The translations under genes and the position numbers were made by a program. A stretch of 64,000 nt of DNA from VFMC01 sp050248155 (GTDB taxonomy: Bacteria; Actinomycetota; Acidimicrobiia; Acidimicrobiales; Ilumatobacteraceae). Each line of letters starts with the position of its first letter. Positions within the stretch are counted from its first letter, which is position 1. Shown piece after piece: positions 8,850-17,772 of this stretch. Location of the stretch: assembly GCA_050248155.1 (NCBI GenBank), contig JBFWSW010000012.1, positions 1 to 64,000 of the forward strand. Direction: 5' to 3'. Below the pieces are notes generated by a model. It was not told the origin of the DNA. It saw only the letters and a program-made list of their open reading frames with translations, and made no database searches.

Positions 8850-10262
8850 ATGGACGCCCCACGTTTCCGCATCGCGCCGTCGCCGACGGGCTTCTTCCAC
8901 GTCGGTGGGGCGCGGACGGCGCTCTACAACTGGGCGCTCGCGAAGCAGATGGGCGGCACGTTCGTCCTGCGCATCGAGGACACCGACGAGGCCCGAAATC
9001 GCCCCGAGTGGACCGACGGGATCATCGACGCGCTCGCGTGGATCGGCATCAGCAGCAAGGACCCCACGTTCGAGGGGCCGTACTTCCAGAGCGACTACGC
9101 AGCACAGCACGTGGGGGCTGCCGAGCGGTTGTTCGCGTCGGGCCACGCGTACTACTGCGACCTCACGACCGAGCAGATCCAAGAGCGCTCGAAGGTGAGC
9201 GGCAAGCCGGGCTACGACGGGTACTCGCGCGACCGCGGGCTCGGACCGGGGCCCGGGCGAGTGCTGCGGTTCCGCGTGCCCGACGGCACCACTGTGGTGC
9301 ACGACGCCGTGCGTGGTGAGGTGAGCTTCGAGAACGAGTCGATCGAGGACTTCGTGCTGCTGCGCAGCAACGGCTCGCCGGTCTTCATCCTCGCCAACGT
9401 CGTCGACGACATCGAGATGCGCATCAGCCATGTCCTGCGCGCCGAGGAGCACCTTCCCAACACCCCGAAGCAGCAGCTGCTCTGGCACGCCCTCGGCCAC
9501 GAACCGCCCGTGTGGGCGCACGTCCCGGTGGTGGTGAACGAGCAGCGCAAGAAGCTGTCGAAGCGGCGCGACAAGGTGGCCCTCGAGGGATATCGCGACG
9601 AGGGCTTCGTCGCCGACGCGATGGTCAACTACCTCATGACGCTCGGATGGGCGCCGAAGGGCGACACCGAGATCGTCCCGTGGAGCCGGATCGAGGCGGA
9701 GTTCCGGCTCGAGGACGTCACCCATTCCCCGGCGTTCTTCGACATCAAGAAGCTGACGGCGTTCAACGGCGAGTACATCCGTGCGATGCCGGTCGAGCAG
9801 TTCGTCGTCGAGTGCGAGCCGTGGTTGGCTCGCTGGCGTGACGAGCACCCGACCGTCGCGTGGCGACAGGACGTGTGGGAGACGATGGCGCCGCACGTGC
9901 AGACGCGCATCAGGCTCCTGTCCGAGGCTCCTGCGTACATCGACTTCATCCTGCTCCCCGAGCCCGAGATGGACGAGGCGAGCGTCGCCAAGGCGCTGAA
10001 GGCGCCGGCCGCTCGTGAGGTGCTCGCCGAGGTGATCGAGGCCTACGAGACCGTCGACTGGCACCGTGACGCGATGAAGTCGGCGTTCGACCGCATTGCG
10101 GCCGCGCGGGACATCAACCCCGGCAAGGCGCAAGCCCCTATGCGTGTCGCGATCACCGGTCGCAGTGTCGGCCCGCCCTTGTACGAGTCGCTTGAGCTCT
10201 TGGGCCGTGACGAGACGCTGAGCCGCATGCGCGTGTTCCTGGACGGTCCGCTCGCACCGTGA
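8850..10262 (+). CDS. gltX: Glutamate-tRNA ligase
   Basis: 470 aa, normal length. The class I signature is PSPTGFFHVGGAR (~10-22, the HIGH equivalent) and KLSKR (~234-238, the KMSKS equivalent); DTDEARNRPEW and VLRAEEHLPNTPKQ are also typical. It charges tRNA-Glu and, in bacteria without glnS, also mischarges tRNA-Gln for later amidation by GatCAB. The tRNA-Gln and tRNA-Glu genes lie 1.9-2.1 kb downstream. Its stop overlaps the next gene's GTG by 4 bp. Confidence 0.97.
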   Translation: MDAPRFRIAPSPTGFFHVGGARTALYNWALAKQMGGTFVLRIEDTDEARNRPEWTDGIIDALAWIGISSKDPTFEGPYFQSDYAAQHVGAAERLFASGHAYYCDLTTEQIQERSKVSGKPGYDGYSRDRGLGPGPGRVLRFRVPDGTTVVHDAVRGEVSFENESIEDFVLLRSNGSPVFILANVVDDIEMRISHVLRAEEHLPNTPKQQLLWHALGHEPPVWAHVPVVVNEQRKKLSKRRDKVALEGYRDEGFVADAMVNYLMTLGWAPKGDTEIVPWSRIEAEFRLEDVTHSPAFFDIKKLTAFNGEYIRAMPVEQFVVECEPWLARWRDEHPTVAWRQDVWETMAPHVQTRIRLLSEAPAYIDFILLPEPEMDEASVAKALKAPAAREVLAEVIEAYETVDWHRDAMKSAFDRIAAARDINPGKAQAPMRVAITGRSVGPPLYESLELLGRDETLSRMRVFLDGPLAP

Positions 10263-10984
10263 CCGAGCCGTGGCCGGACACCGCGACCAGTGCGCTCCCG
10301 GTCGACGACGGCGCCGATCCAGTGGCCGATCCGACGCCTGTCGGCGGGACGCCGATCGTCGTGCCTGCGACGCGCTGGCGACGACGGCTGCTGTGGTCGT
10401 TGGCCGGCCTGCTCGCAGCAGCGCTCGTCTACTACGCGATCACGCTGTACCAGGTGCACGCGACCGGCCGCAGCGACGAGGCGGGTCCGGCCGACGCGAT
10501 CGTCGTGATGGGTGCGGCCCAGTACGACGGCCGGCCGTCGCCGTTGCTGCAAGCCCGGCTCGATCACGCCGTCGAGTTGTGGCAGCGCGACCTCGCGCCG
10601 CTCATGGTGGTGACCGGCGGCAAGCAACCGGGTGACCGCTTCACCGAAGCCGAGGCCTCGATGATCTACCTCGTCGAGCACGGTGTGCCGGTCGACGCGA
10701 TCCTCGAGGAGTCGGTGGCGCACAGCTCGTACGCGTCGCTCGAGGTGGTCGCTCAGATGATGCGCGACCGTGGCTTGTCGCGCGTGGTGCTGGTGAGCGA
10801 CCCCTTCCATTCGTTGCGCATCAAGCTGACCGCCGAGGAGCTCGGGCTCGACGCAGCGGTGTCACCGACGCGCACGAGTCCGGTGCGTGGCGGCGAAGCG
10901 TTCCGGCGGGAGATGAAGGAAGCTGCCGGCGTGGCGCTGGGTCGGATCATCGGGTTCCGGCGCCTGCTCGACCTCACCGGTTGA
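10259..10984 (+). CDS. YdcF/SanA-like (DUF218) membrane-anchored protein
   Basis: 241 aa. A proline-rich N-tail is followed by one transmembrane helix (~43-65) and a DUF218 domain beginning ADAIVVMGAAQYDGRPSPLL, with VTGGKQPGD, the ES..HSSYASLE acid/His segment and VVLVSDPFHSLR. Relatives (YdcF, SanA, ElyC) act at the cell envelope, and YdcF binds S-adenosylmethionine; the substrate is unknown. The GTG start overlaps the gltX TGA (GTGA), so it is co-translated. Its end overlaps the convergent oxidoreductase gene by 11 bp. Confidence 0.85.
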   Translation: MTEPWPDTATSALPVDDGADPVADPTPVGGTPIVVPATRWRRRLLWSLAGLLAAALVYYAITLYQVHATGRSDEAGPADAIVVMGAAQYDGRPSPLLQARLDHAVELWQRDLAPLMVVTGGKQPGDRFTEAEASMIYLVEHGVPVDAILEESVAHSSYASLEVVAQMMRDRGLSRVVLVSDPFHSLRIKLTAEELGLDAAVSPTRTSPVRGGEAFRREMKEAAGVALGRIIGFRRLLDLTG

Positions 10985-12026
10985 GCATCGATGCCGCGTC
11001 GCTCGGCTGCAGATCCATCGCCTCGGCGACCAGTCGGTACGACTCGAGGCGCTCGTCGGGCGAGTGGATCATCGTCGTGATCATCAGCTCGTCGGCGCCC
11101 GTCTCGGCAGCAAGCCCGAGCAGGCCGGCGCGCACGGTCTCGGGTGACCCGACGATGTGGGCGCTCGTCCAACCGCGCACGATCTCGCGCTCCATCGGCG
11201 TGTACTCGTGCGCCGCTGCCTCCTCGGGTGTCGGGTAGACGTCGGGGCGGCCCTGGCGCAGGCGCACGATGGCGAGCGCTCCCGAGCCGGCGAGCCATTG
11301 GGCGTGCTCGTCATCGGCCGCGCACACGACGTTCACGCCCAACGACAGGTACGGACGCTCGAGGACACGCGACGGTCGGAACGCGGCTCGGTAGACGCGG
11401 ACGGCGGCCATCGTGTTGCCGGCGGCGAAGTGGTGGGCGAACGAGAACGGCAGCCCGAGCTCGCCGGCGAGATGGGCGCTGAAGTCGCTGCTGCCGAGCA
11501 GCCAGATGTCCGGTGAGTAGCCGCGAGCCGGTGTTGCGTGGATGCTGCCGAACGGATGCACCTCGCGGAACGAGGTGCCGTCGAAGTAGCCGACGAGCTC
11601 GGCCAGCTGGCGAGGGAAGTCGTCGTCACCGTCCATCGTCCGGCCGCGCCGGAGGGCTGCCGCGGCGAGGCCGTCGGTCCCGGGCGCTCGACCGAGCCCG
11701 AGGTCGATGCGGCCGGGATGCAATGCCTCGAGCATGCCGAACTGCTCGGCGACGGCGAGTGGCGAGTGGTTGGGCAACATCACACCGCCCGAACCGAGTC
11801 GGAGCGTGGTCGTGTTGGCTGCGAGGTGGGCGATGAGCACTGGTGGTGACGAGCTGGCGATGCCCGGCATGTTGTGGTGCTCGGCGACCCAGAGCCGGTG
11901 GTAGCCCAGACGTTCCGCCTCCTGCGCGAGGCGCACCGATGCGGCGAGCGCCTCGGCCGGTGTGTACCCGCGGCCGACGGGGGCGAGGTCGAGGACGGAG
12001 AGCACGGGAGGTTCGGGCGACGTCAC
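10974..12026 (-). CDS. LLM-class flavin-dependent oxidoreductase (luciferase-like)
   Basis: 350 aa from GTG 12026, chosen because the conserved LSVLDLAPVGRG strand follows at once; the 31 residues upstream in frame look non-coding. WVAEHHNMPGIASS, GSGGVMLPNHSPL, LHPGRIDLGLGRAPGTD and GSSDFSAHLAGELGLPFSFAHHF are the pattern of the small MsnO8/YhbW-type LLM group that uses FMN or F420. The substrate is unknown. Not co-oriented with neighbours; it converges with the YdcF-like gene. Confidence 0.88.
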   Translation of the reverse strand: MTSPEPPVLSVLDLAPVGRGYTPAEALAASVRLAQEAERLGYHRLWVAEHHNMPGIASSSPPVLIAHLAANTTTLRLGSGGVMLPNHSPLAVAEQFGMLEALHPGRIDLGLGRAPGTDGLAAAALRRGRTMDGDDDFPRQLAELVGYFDGTSFREVHPFGSIHATPARGYSPDIWLLGSSDFSAHLAGELGLPFSFAHHFAAGNTMAAVRVYRAAFRPSRVLERPYLSLGVNVVCAADDEHAQWLAGSGALAIVRLRQGRPDVYPTPEEAAAHEYTPMEREIVRGWTSAHIVGSPETVRAGLLGLAAETGADELMITTMIHSPDERLESYRLVAEAMDLQPSDAASMLNR

Positions 12027-12131
12027 TCGACCAGTCAACCGGATCGAGTTGCCGGGTGTTCCCACCGGCACAAGTGGGTGGGCGCGTTGGGGGGTCGTTG
12101 CTAGACTTCGCGCTTCCACGAGGGAACTCGA

Positions 12132-12203
12132 TGGGGAATGGTGTAATTGGCAACACAGCAGGTTCTGGTCCTGTTATTCAGGGTTCGAGTCCTTGTTCCC
12201 CAG
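12132..12203 (+). tRNA. tRNA-Gln (anticodon CTG)
   Basis: Cloverleaf: acceptor TGGGGAA (12132-12138) pairs with TTCCCCA (12196-12202), discriminator G at 12203. The T-arm contains GGTTCGAGTCC and the anticodon loop TTCTGGT gives CUG. CCA is not encoded in full. It lies about 100 bp upstream of tRNA-Glu. Confidence 0.95.
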
Positions 12204-12215
12204 CACAGCAGCGCA

Positions 12216-12243
12216 GAGAGGCCGGCCACAGGGCCGGCCTCTC
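12216..12243 (+). terminator. Strong hairpin after tRNA-Gln
   Basis: Perfect 12-bp stem GAGAGGCCGGCC / GGCCGGCCTCTC with a 4-nt loop (ACAG), starting 12 bp after the tRNA. There is no clear U-run after it, so it may stop transcription poorly or serve as a processing hairpin between the two tRNAs. Confidence 0.6.
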
Positions 12244-12309
12244 GCCGTTGGCGGGGAGGTCGGACGGTTGGCCCCCTCCGACCTGGTTGGTAGTGTGCTG
12301 GGGCTACTC

Positions 12310-12385
12310 GGCCCCATCGTCTAGTGGCCTAGGACACCACCCTCTCAAGGTGGCGGCACGGGTTCGAATCCCGTTGGGGCTGCCA
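12310..12385 (+). tRNA. tRNA-Glu (anticodon CTC), integration target
   Basis: Acceptor GGCCCCA (12310-12316) pairs with TGGGGCT (12375-12381) with one G-U pair; discriminator G and an encoded CCA end at 12385. The anticodon loop is CTCTCAA, giving CUC. The gene is whole. Its 3' 55 bp are repeated at 19483-19537, as expected when an element integrates into a tRNA 3' half and restores it. Confidence 0.95.
12331..12385 (+). repeat. Left attachment site (tRNA-Glu 3' half)
   Basis: Identical over 55 bp to 19483-19537 and running from the end of the D-arm through the CCA. Position 12330 (T versus A) and 12386 (A versus G) are the first mismatches. It lies inside the functional tRNA gene. Confidence 0.93.
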
Positions 12386-13156
12386 AGAACCGATCACATT
12401 CCCGTCGGCGTGCGTGACCTGGAGTTCGCCGCCTTTGGCTGCGACCAGCTGTCCGCTATGTCGGTCCAGACGCTAGTCGCAGGGAAACGCTCGTGGTAGC
12501 GCGTCGGCAGCCACCGCCTGGCGGCGGCGCTTGTCGCGACTCGTCGAGGCTTTCGCGCTGCGCCTTCGGATGGTCAACTGTCACGGGCTCGGCGACACGC
12601 GCACGTTGTGGACGCGTCGGCTGGGGGGTGCATGGGGGGTGCCGCCGTTATCGTCCGAAGGAGTCCCTCGACCCCGAGCCGAATTGCGTCCAACGAATTT
12701 CGTGGCTCGTTCCCCATAGGGAGCGGGCTTGCGAGTGCATGATTGCGCGGCGACCGCGAGACCTGTTCTTGACTGCTACACCTACCGCGTCCCAGCTCGG
12801 ACAAGTCGAGCGTCGATGCGGGTCACCACGCAGCGCCGAGATCGCCAACGCGCATCGACGTGACCAGGGACCACGGGCGCCACTGCGCACGCCATAGAAA
12901 TTCCTGTCGGCCATGGCGACCCCGTGCCATCATCATTGTTGGTAGGAGCGCAGGCCGAGCCAGGCGCCCCAGATCGTGAGGGTGTGCTAGCGGCCGACAG
13001 GCCCCATGCCCTTCTTCATCCAGCCCTGAGTTGGCGTCGCGCCGTCGTCTGCGCGGTTGTGCACGTCCCACCGCCCATGACCCGAAAGGAATCCATGTCC
13101 GTGACACCTCATTTGTCGACACAAGTTGTGTGCACCTCCCCGCGGCAGGATGTCTC
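12386..13156. other. Non-coding left end of the element
   Basis: About 770 bp without a convincing gene; the open frames here have no family signal and poor codon use. It holds two copies of TGGGGGGTGC one base apart (12622-12631, 12633-12642) and a perfect 10-bp inverted repeat CGTCGATGCG / CGCATCGACG (12811-12820, 12851-12860) flanked by GGTCAC / GTGACC. Such repeats just before a replication gene could be regulator or initiator sites. This is inference. Confidence 0.45.
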
Positions 13157-14287
13157 GTGAGTTCCCCTGCGCTGTCGAAGCGATCGGCTGCGCTTCTGGC
13201 ACGCGCGTACGGCTGGGAGAGCTACGAGTCGACGTTCAAGGCCCTGACGGGCCTGTTGGGGGGCATGCACCGCGCTGGGTGGACGTTCGAGCAGGCGTTG
13301 GGAGCACTGCTCGAAACCCAGCACGCCGCATCACGACTGCTCCACGAGAGGTACCGCGGCTCGCTGGTCTCACAGGTTCGCAGCAAGTGGCACGCCGTCG
13401 AGCGAGCACATCGCGAGCACGCCGACCTGTGCGATCGGCTGTCGGCGGACGCGTTCTTAAACTGGCCGCGCGGGGCGCAAGATCGTTCGGCGCTGCGCGT
13501 GCTGCTCGGTTTGATCGACCTCGCACGTGACGCAGGCTCGCTTTGCTTTACTGCGTCGCTACGTTCGATCGCCGTGGCGTCTGGCGTTGGCTGGGTGAAC
13601 GACAGCTGCGCCGACACACGTACCGTGCGGCGCGCGCTGCGGCGTCTCGTGGCCCTAGGTGTCACTGACCGTCCTGAACGTGATGCAGCCTCAACTGGCG
13701 GCGACATCCTCCACAACGCGTTGACGCGTTACACGCTGCCGTCGCTCGAACAGCTCCGTCAGCGCTTCGAGCAGATGTCGGGTAACGGTGACCCCACTAA
13801 GGGGCTTCGCCCCAGAGCGTGGATTAGTGGGGTCTCGGTTTCCCACGTCGACCCGCTCCACGAGGTGTGGGAGCACAAGGGCCTCGGGATGACCGCGTGT
13901 CGTGTGTTCGCTCAGCTGAGCGCCACCCGAGGGAGCGCACTGGCGGACGTGGCATCGCGGCTCGGACTGAGCCGCAAGACGGTGCGGAACGCACTCTCAC
14001 GACTTAGCGAGAGCCGATTGGCGGATCGAGCCGACGACGACACGTGGACGCTTACTCCTCGCCACCTCGACGACGTAGCAGACGAACTCGGCGTGGACAT
14101 GCGCCGCACGAAGCGCTCGCACGCGTTCGCAGCACAACGCAAGCTGCGAGCAACAGCCCTGAAAGAAGCGAGCATCGCCTGGCGTCGACACGAGTCCGCC
14201 GAAACAGCGAACTTCGGCACCGTCATCGACTTCGCGACAGGCGAGATTGTCAGCTCAGGCCGACCCGATCTGAGCGAAGCGGCGTAG
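13157..14287 (+). CDS. Replication-initiator-like protein with two winged helix-turn-helix domains
   Basis: 376 aa from GTG 13157, preceded by GCAGGA at a 6-nt spacing; earlier in-frame starts lack a binding site. Two helix-turn-helix regions are seen: ~110-175 (ALRVLLGLIDLARDAG ... DTRTVRRALRRLVALGV) and ~242-295 (ACRVFAQLSATRGSALADVA, then RLGLSRKTVRNALSRL). Two tandem winged domains on a plasmid-sized element fit a Rep initiator, but a transcription regulator is the alternative. The DNA between the domains contains a nested inverted repeat (13790-13834). I do not recognise a named family. Confidence 0.55.
   Translation: MSSPALSKRSAALLARAYGWESYESTFKALTGLLGGMHRAGWTFEQALGALLETQHAASRLLHERYRGSLVSQVRSKWHAVERAHREHADLCDRLSADAFLNWPRGAQDRSALRVLLGLIDLARDAGSLCFTASLRSIAVASGVGWVNDSCADTRTVRRALRRLVALGVTDRPERDAASTGGDILHNALTRYTLPSLEQLRQRFEQMSGNGDPTKGLRPRAWISGVSVSHVDPLHEVWEHKGLGMTACRVFAQLSATRGSALADVASRLGLSRKTVRNALSRLSESRLADRADDDTWTLTPRHLDDVADELGVDMRRTKRSHAFAAQRKLRATALKEASIAWRRHESAETANFGTVIDFATGEIVSSGRPDLSEAA
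13790..13834. repeat. Nested inverted repeat inside the rep-like gene
   Basis: Outer arms GACCCCACTAA (13790-13800) and TTAGTGGGGTC (13824-13834) are perfect 11-bp complements. Between them is a second hairpin GGGGC-TTC-GCCCC (13801-13813). It falls in the linker between the two predicted DNA-binding domains, where sequence is free to vary. Candidate replication origin or initiator binding site; this is inference from structure alone. Confidence 0.6.
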
Positions 14288-14346
14288 ACCGCTTCGCCTC
14301 ACGCCACGTACGTGGCGACTCACCAACAAACCAGAAGGGCTGAACC

Positions 14347-14658
14347 TTGGAAGCAACGAACCGACGACAAACCATCCACATCGAGATCATCGACGTCGAT
14401 CCGATCGTCTCGTCTCACGAGATCGAGCAGCGCGGATCGTCCGTAGCCGAAGCGCCCCGTTCTGCGCCTCGTCCTCGGCGCAAGGGCGCACGGCTCTGGC
14501 TGGCGCTCGAACAGTACGCCGCTGAAGGAGGGGACGACCCAGAAGTTCTCGGGTGGCTGTCCAAGCACCGTCGGGGTAAGCATCTGACCAACGTCGAGTC
14601 AGGCAACGCTGGCTGGTGGCTTCAACAGCGCGACGCGACTGCGAAGGGAGCGGCATGA
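14347..14658 (+). CDS. Small hypothetical protein of the element
   Basis: 103 aa from TTG 14347, with AGAAGGG seven nt upstream supporting this rare start. The N-terminal third has an acidic beta-like segment (IHIEIIDVDPIV), the middle a basic patch (RPRRKGARLW), and the C-terminus LSKHRRGKHLTNVESGNAG. It starts 59 bp after the rep-like gene, so probably the same transcript. I do not recognise it; a copy-control or excision accessory role is possible but nothing in the sequence shows it. Confidence 0.6.
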   Translation: MEATNRRQTIHIEIIDVDPIVSSHEIEQRGSSVAEAPRSAPRPRRKGARLWLALEQYAAEGGDDPEVLGWLSKHRRGKHLTNVESGNAGWWLQQRDATAKGAA

Positions 14659-14719
14659 AGCCTGTGCAGTGATTCTGAGTCTCGCAGGTCACAACTAGGC
14701 TCAGCGTCGAGGGGGCGTG

Positions 14720-16312
14720 ATGGGCGTGATGGGCGAAGAGACATGGCAGGCAGCGCGGTTGATCCCGACGAGCGGGATCAACGGCGCCGAGGAGGCGGAG
14801 CGTCGAGCGACGTCGGCTCTGCTGGCGGTGGCCTCGGTTGTTCGTGAGTTCGGCGTGGCGCTGGTGAAGCCGCTCGGCGCTCCGTCCTCGGCGTTGGAGA
14901 CATTCATCGAAGTGCCGTTCGAGGTAAATGAGCGAAGGGTGTATCCCGACGGGATCGTGCGGGCCCGTCGGGGTGCCAAGTCGTGGACCGCGCTGGTCGA
15001 GGTCAAGACGGGAACGTCACAGCTGGAGCGCGCACAGATCGAGGACTACCTCGACGTCGCCCGAGAACAGGGTTTCGATGCGGTCCTGACGGTCTCAAAT
15101 GAGATTCCCCATGCGCCTGGCGTTCACCCGACGCTCGTCGACAAGCGGCGATTGAAGAAGGTGGCGCTGCATCACTACTCGTGGTCCGAGATACTCACGC
15201 TCGCGGTTCAACATCGTGTGTATCGCGGCGTGTCCGACCCCGAGCAAGCGTGGATCCTTGGGGAGCTGATCCGCTACTTAGAGCATCCTAAGAGTGGTGC
15301 GCTCGACTTCAGCGACATGGGAGAAATGTGGACAGCCGTGCGCGATGGGGTCGCGCTCGGCACCGTTCGACCGAACGACAAGGGTCTCACCGATGTCGTG
15401 CTTCGGTGGGAGCAGCTGCTCCAGTTCGCCGCTCTCAGAATGGGCCGCGAGTTGGGCGCGGACGTCGAGGTCGTGCTCAGCCGCAAAGAGCAAGCAGACC
15501 CCAGCCTGCGCGTAGCGGCGCAAGTCGTCGAAGTCGTCGAGCGAGGGCGCCTGACGGGCGCGATTCGTGTCCCGCAGGCGATCGGTGAGCTGTCGATCGT
15601 TGCTGACCTGAGAGCGAGCCGCGTCCATGTCTCTGTCGATGTAGACGCGCCATCCGAGGGTCGGCAGATTACGAAGGTCAACTGGCTAGTTCGGCAGCTG
15701 AAGGACGCGCCAGCGCAACTTCGCATCGACTCGTGGTCTCACATGTCGCGCCATTCGCGAAGCGAGCTGCTCTCGACGGCACGTGAGACGCCAGATCGAC
15801 TGGTCGAGGATCCGAAGAAGAACGTTCGTACGTTCCGTGTCACGGCTACGTCGACGCTTGGAACGAAACGTGGAGCGGGTCGTGGTGGCTTCATCGACTC
15901 GGTCCTGTCGGCGCTCGCAGGTTTCTACGAGGCCGTGGTGCAGGATCTGCGACCGTGGGTCGCAAAGGCCCCGCAGCTGCCACCGAGTGGCCGCACGGCG
16001 GCAGAAACCGCAGGCATCGACATCAGTCCACCACCGCTCGACATGAAGGAATCTGACGGCGACGAGCCCGAACGGGGTGAGTCCGCCGACCTCGCACCAC
16101 TTCTTCCGACTGGCATTGACGAGGCCATTCGGGACGCTGCAGCGCACGCCGAGACGTTCTTGGATTCGGTGGCTGATGACTCCGATGCTGATGGTCCGCT
16201 GCTGTCGTGGGAGAGCGTCGCCGAGAGAGAAGCGGAGCAACGCGACACGCACTCCGAGGAGGCGCTCATTACGGAGAACGAGAACGCGACTGGCGGGCTC
16301 GGCACCGTTTGA
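14720..16312 (+). CDS. PD-(D/E)XK-type nuclease-like protein
   Basis: 530 aa; ATG 14720 chosen because GAGG (14709-14712) lies 7 nt upstream; GTG 14717 and ATG 14729 are alternatives. An N-terminal domain shows the PD-(D/E)XK pattern: YPDG (Asp ~77), then ALVEVKTG (Glu ~94, Lys ~96), then QIEDYLDVAREQG. The helix GAEEAERRATSALL supplies a possible first acidic residue. The long remainder (~140-420) has mixed alpha/beta sequence and the last ~100 residues are acidic and low-complexity. Similar proteins are widespread but unassigned in actinobacteria. A restriction or abortive-infection nuclease is a reasonable inference. Confidence 0.65.
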   Translation: MGVMGEETWQAARLIPTSGINGAEEAERRATSALLAVASVVREFGVALVKPLGAPSSALETFIEVPFEVNERRVYPDGIVRARRGAKSWTALVEVKTGTSQLERAQIEDYLDVAREQGFDAVLTVSNEIPHAPGVHPTLVDKRRLKKVALHHYSWSEILTLAVQHRVYRGVSDPEQAWILGELIRYLEHPKSGALDFSDMGEMWTAVRDGVALGTVRPNDKGLTDVVLRWEQLLQFAALRMGRELGADVEVVLSRKEQADPSLRVAAQVVEVVERGRLTGAIRVPQAIGELSIVADLRASRVHVSVDVDAPSEGRQITKVNWLVRQLKDAPAQLRIDSWSHMSRHSRSELLSTARETPDRLVEDPKKNVRTFRVTATSTLGTKRGAGRGGFIDSVLSALAGFYEAVVQDLRPWVAKAPQLPPSGRTAAETAGIDISPPPLDMKESDGDEPERGESADLAPLLPTGIDEAIRDAAAHAETFLDSVADDSDADGPLLSWESVAEREAEQRDTHSEEALITENENATGGLGTV

Positions 16313-16366
16313 TCGACACGCTGGGCGATGATGAGACAGTGAGCCTTCAAGCTCGAGAGGCTGCTG

Positions 16367-17569
16367 ATGCTGGCTAACTTTCTGCCTGGGCTTCGGGAGG
16401 TGCGTACCCCGCTGACGGTCGGCTACGTCTGGCTCATCGGACTCTGGATCGTGGCTGGCGACCGACTCCCAGCGAGTCGGCCTGCTGGAGACGGCCTGGT
16501 CCCGCGTACATTCGATCTGTTCGACTTCACTGGCACGGCGACTCTCGTTGCTCTTGCGTCGCTGGCGGCGTACTTGATCGGCGTTCTCTTGACCGCTTCT
16601 GCGGACTCACGAGCACTGCTGGCGCTGCTGTCGCTGTGGAGACGTCAAGCCTTCACGCCAAAGGACTCCGTTACCAACGAATACGAAGGCTTCGTAACGA
16701 AGCACGTCGACGGTATCTACAAGGCCGACCACCGCCTGGGCGCGACAGCTGGCTCCCTTGACCTGCAAGAGCTAGCACGAGCGGCCAATGCGAGCAACGT
16801 CGACCTCCGAACGCGACTGCTGGTTGCGAACAGCGAGGTCTTCGGCGAACACGACAGACTTCGGGCTGAGGCCGAGTTCCGATTGAACCTCGCGCTGCCC
16901 CTCGCGTTCGTTGCTGGAGCTAGCGAGGTGCGGCTTTCAGGCCCATGGTACCTGTGGCCTCTAGTCATTGCAGCACTAGTGCTTCTCATGTATCGGGGCC
17001 TCGATTGCCTTGCGCGCTCCGAGATCGTTCTTCGGCGCGCGGTACTGGCGGGCGTGGTTCAGCATCCCATTGAGGCGCTCGAACGGAGACACAAAGAACT
17101 TGAACTAGCGACGACGGAGCAGGCGCGTGGTTTGGTCGTCGCTGGGGCGCCTCGAATCGCATTCGGCGACAGCAGGTGGGAAGCATCGTGGGCGGTCACC
17201 TTCACAAACTTGAACGTTGATGCACCGCTGACCCTGACGGGGCACCAGGAGGTCTTTCGGATTATCCGTCTGAACAGGTTTGGAGATGACCCGTCCGACG
17301 TCCTGCTCGCGCACAAGGGGCCGTTCGAGGCCACGTGGCTTCGGCTCGATCTACAAGATCCGAGCAAGAGGGCTGACCTGCCGCTCAAGTTGGGACCAGG
17401 AGAGTCTGTGACCTTCGTCGGCTCGGGTGAGGGCCGCTGGACCGAACCTCAGATGGGCGACGCGGTCGCGGGCGCGGAATGCACGTTTATCGACGGTCGG
17501 GGTCTTCACTGGCGTCGCAGCTTTGAAGGCGAGCTGATCCGAATCGCGACTTCGGGGTGGAGAGACTGA
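16367..17569 (+). CDS. Four-helix membrane protein with C-terminal soluble domain
   Basis: 400 aa; GAGAGG six nt before ATG 16367 sets the start. Hydrophobic segments are at ~17-31 (VGYVWLIGLWIVAG), ~56-76 (ATLVALASLAAYLIGVLL), ~176-190 and ~196-212 (WPLVIAALVLLMYRGL). The charged loop between helices 2 and 3 is ~100 residues. The last ~170 residues are soluble and rich in predicted strands. No enzymatic motif is recognised. It follows the nuclease-like gene by 54 bp in the same direction, so the two are probably one operon. A membrane effector is possible, but unproved. Confidence 0.6.
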   Translation: MLANFLPGLREVRTPLTVGYVWLIGLWIVAGDRLPASRPAGDGLVPRTFDLFDFTGTATLVALASLAAYLIGVLLTASADSRALLALLSLWRRQAFTPKDSVTNEYEGFVTKHVDGIYKADHRLGATAGSLDLQELARAANASNVDLRTRLLVANSEVFGEHDRLRAEAEFRLNLALPLAFVAGASEVRLSGPWYLWPLVIAALVLLMYRGLDCLARSEIVLRRAVLAGVVQHPIEALERRHKELELATTEQARGLVVAGAPRIAFGDSRWEASWAVTFTNLNVDAPLTLTGHQEVFRIIRLNRFGDDPSDVLLAHKGPFEATWLRLDLQDPSKRADLPLKLGPGESVTFVGSGEGRWTEPQMGDAVAGAECTFIDGRGLHWRRSFEGELIRIATSGWRD

Positions 17570-17760
17570 AGAAGCCCCGACGGTCGCGGCCGACGGGTCC
17601 ATAGTCGGTAGTTCCGCGATATGTGGAACCCGACGAGGGCCCAGTCTCGCGTGATGGCTCGCGTTGCGAGGAACGCTTTGCATGTTCAGCCAACCCTGCG
17701 GCGTCGCGACGGATCCTCAGGACTGAAGATCCGATCCAGCGGGACAGCGTGGTGCGCGGG

Positions 17761-17766
17761 CATAAT
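17761..17766 (+). promoter_or_regulatory. Candidate -10 box for a leaderless transcript
   Basis: CATAAT lies so that a start 7 nt after its last base is the A of ATG 17773. There is no ribosome binding site before that ATG, which fits leaderless translation, common in actinobacteria. No good -35 box is seen (GGGACA at 17741-17746 is too close). Confidence 0.4.
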
Positions 17767-17772
17767 TGCTGC

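Noticed and set aside
12493..12897. Possible 134-aa protein in the left arm of the element
   Set aside because: No ribosome binding site, no recognisable segment and poor codon use; kept as non-coding.
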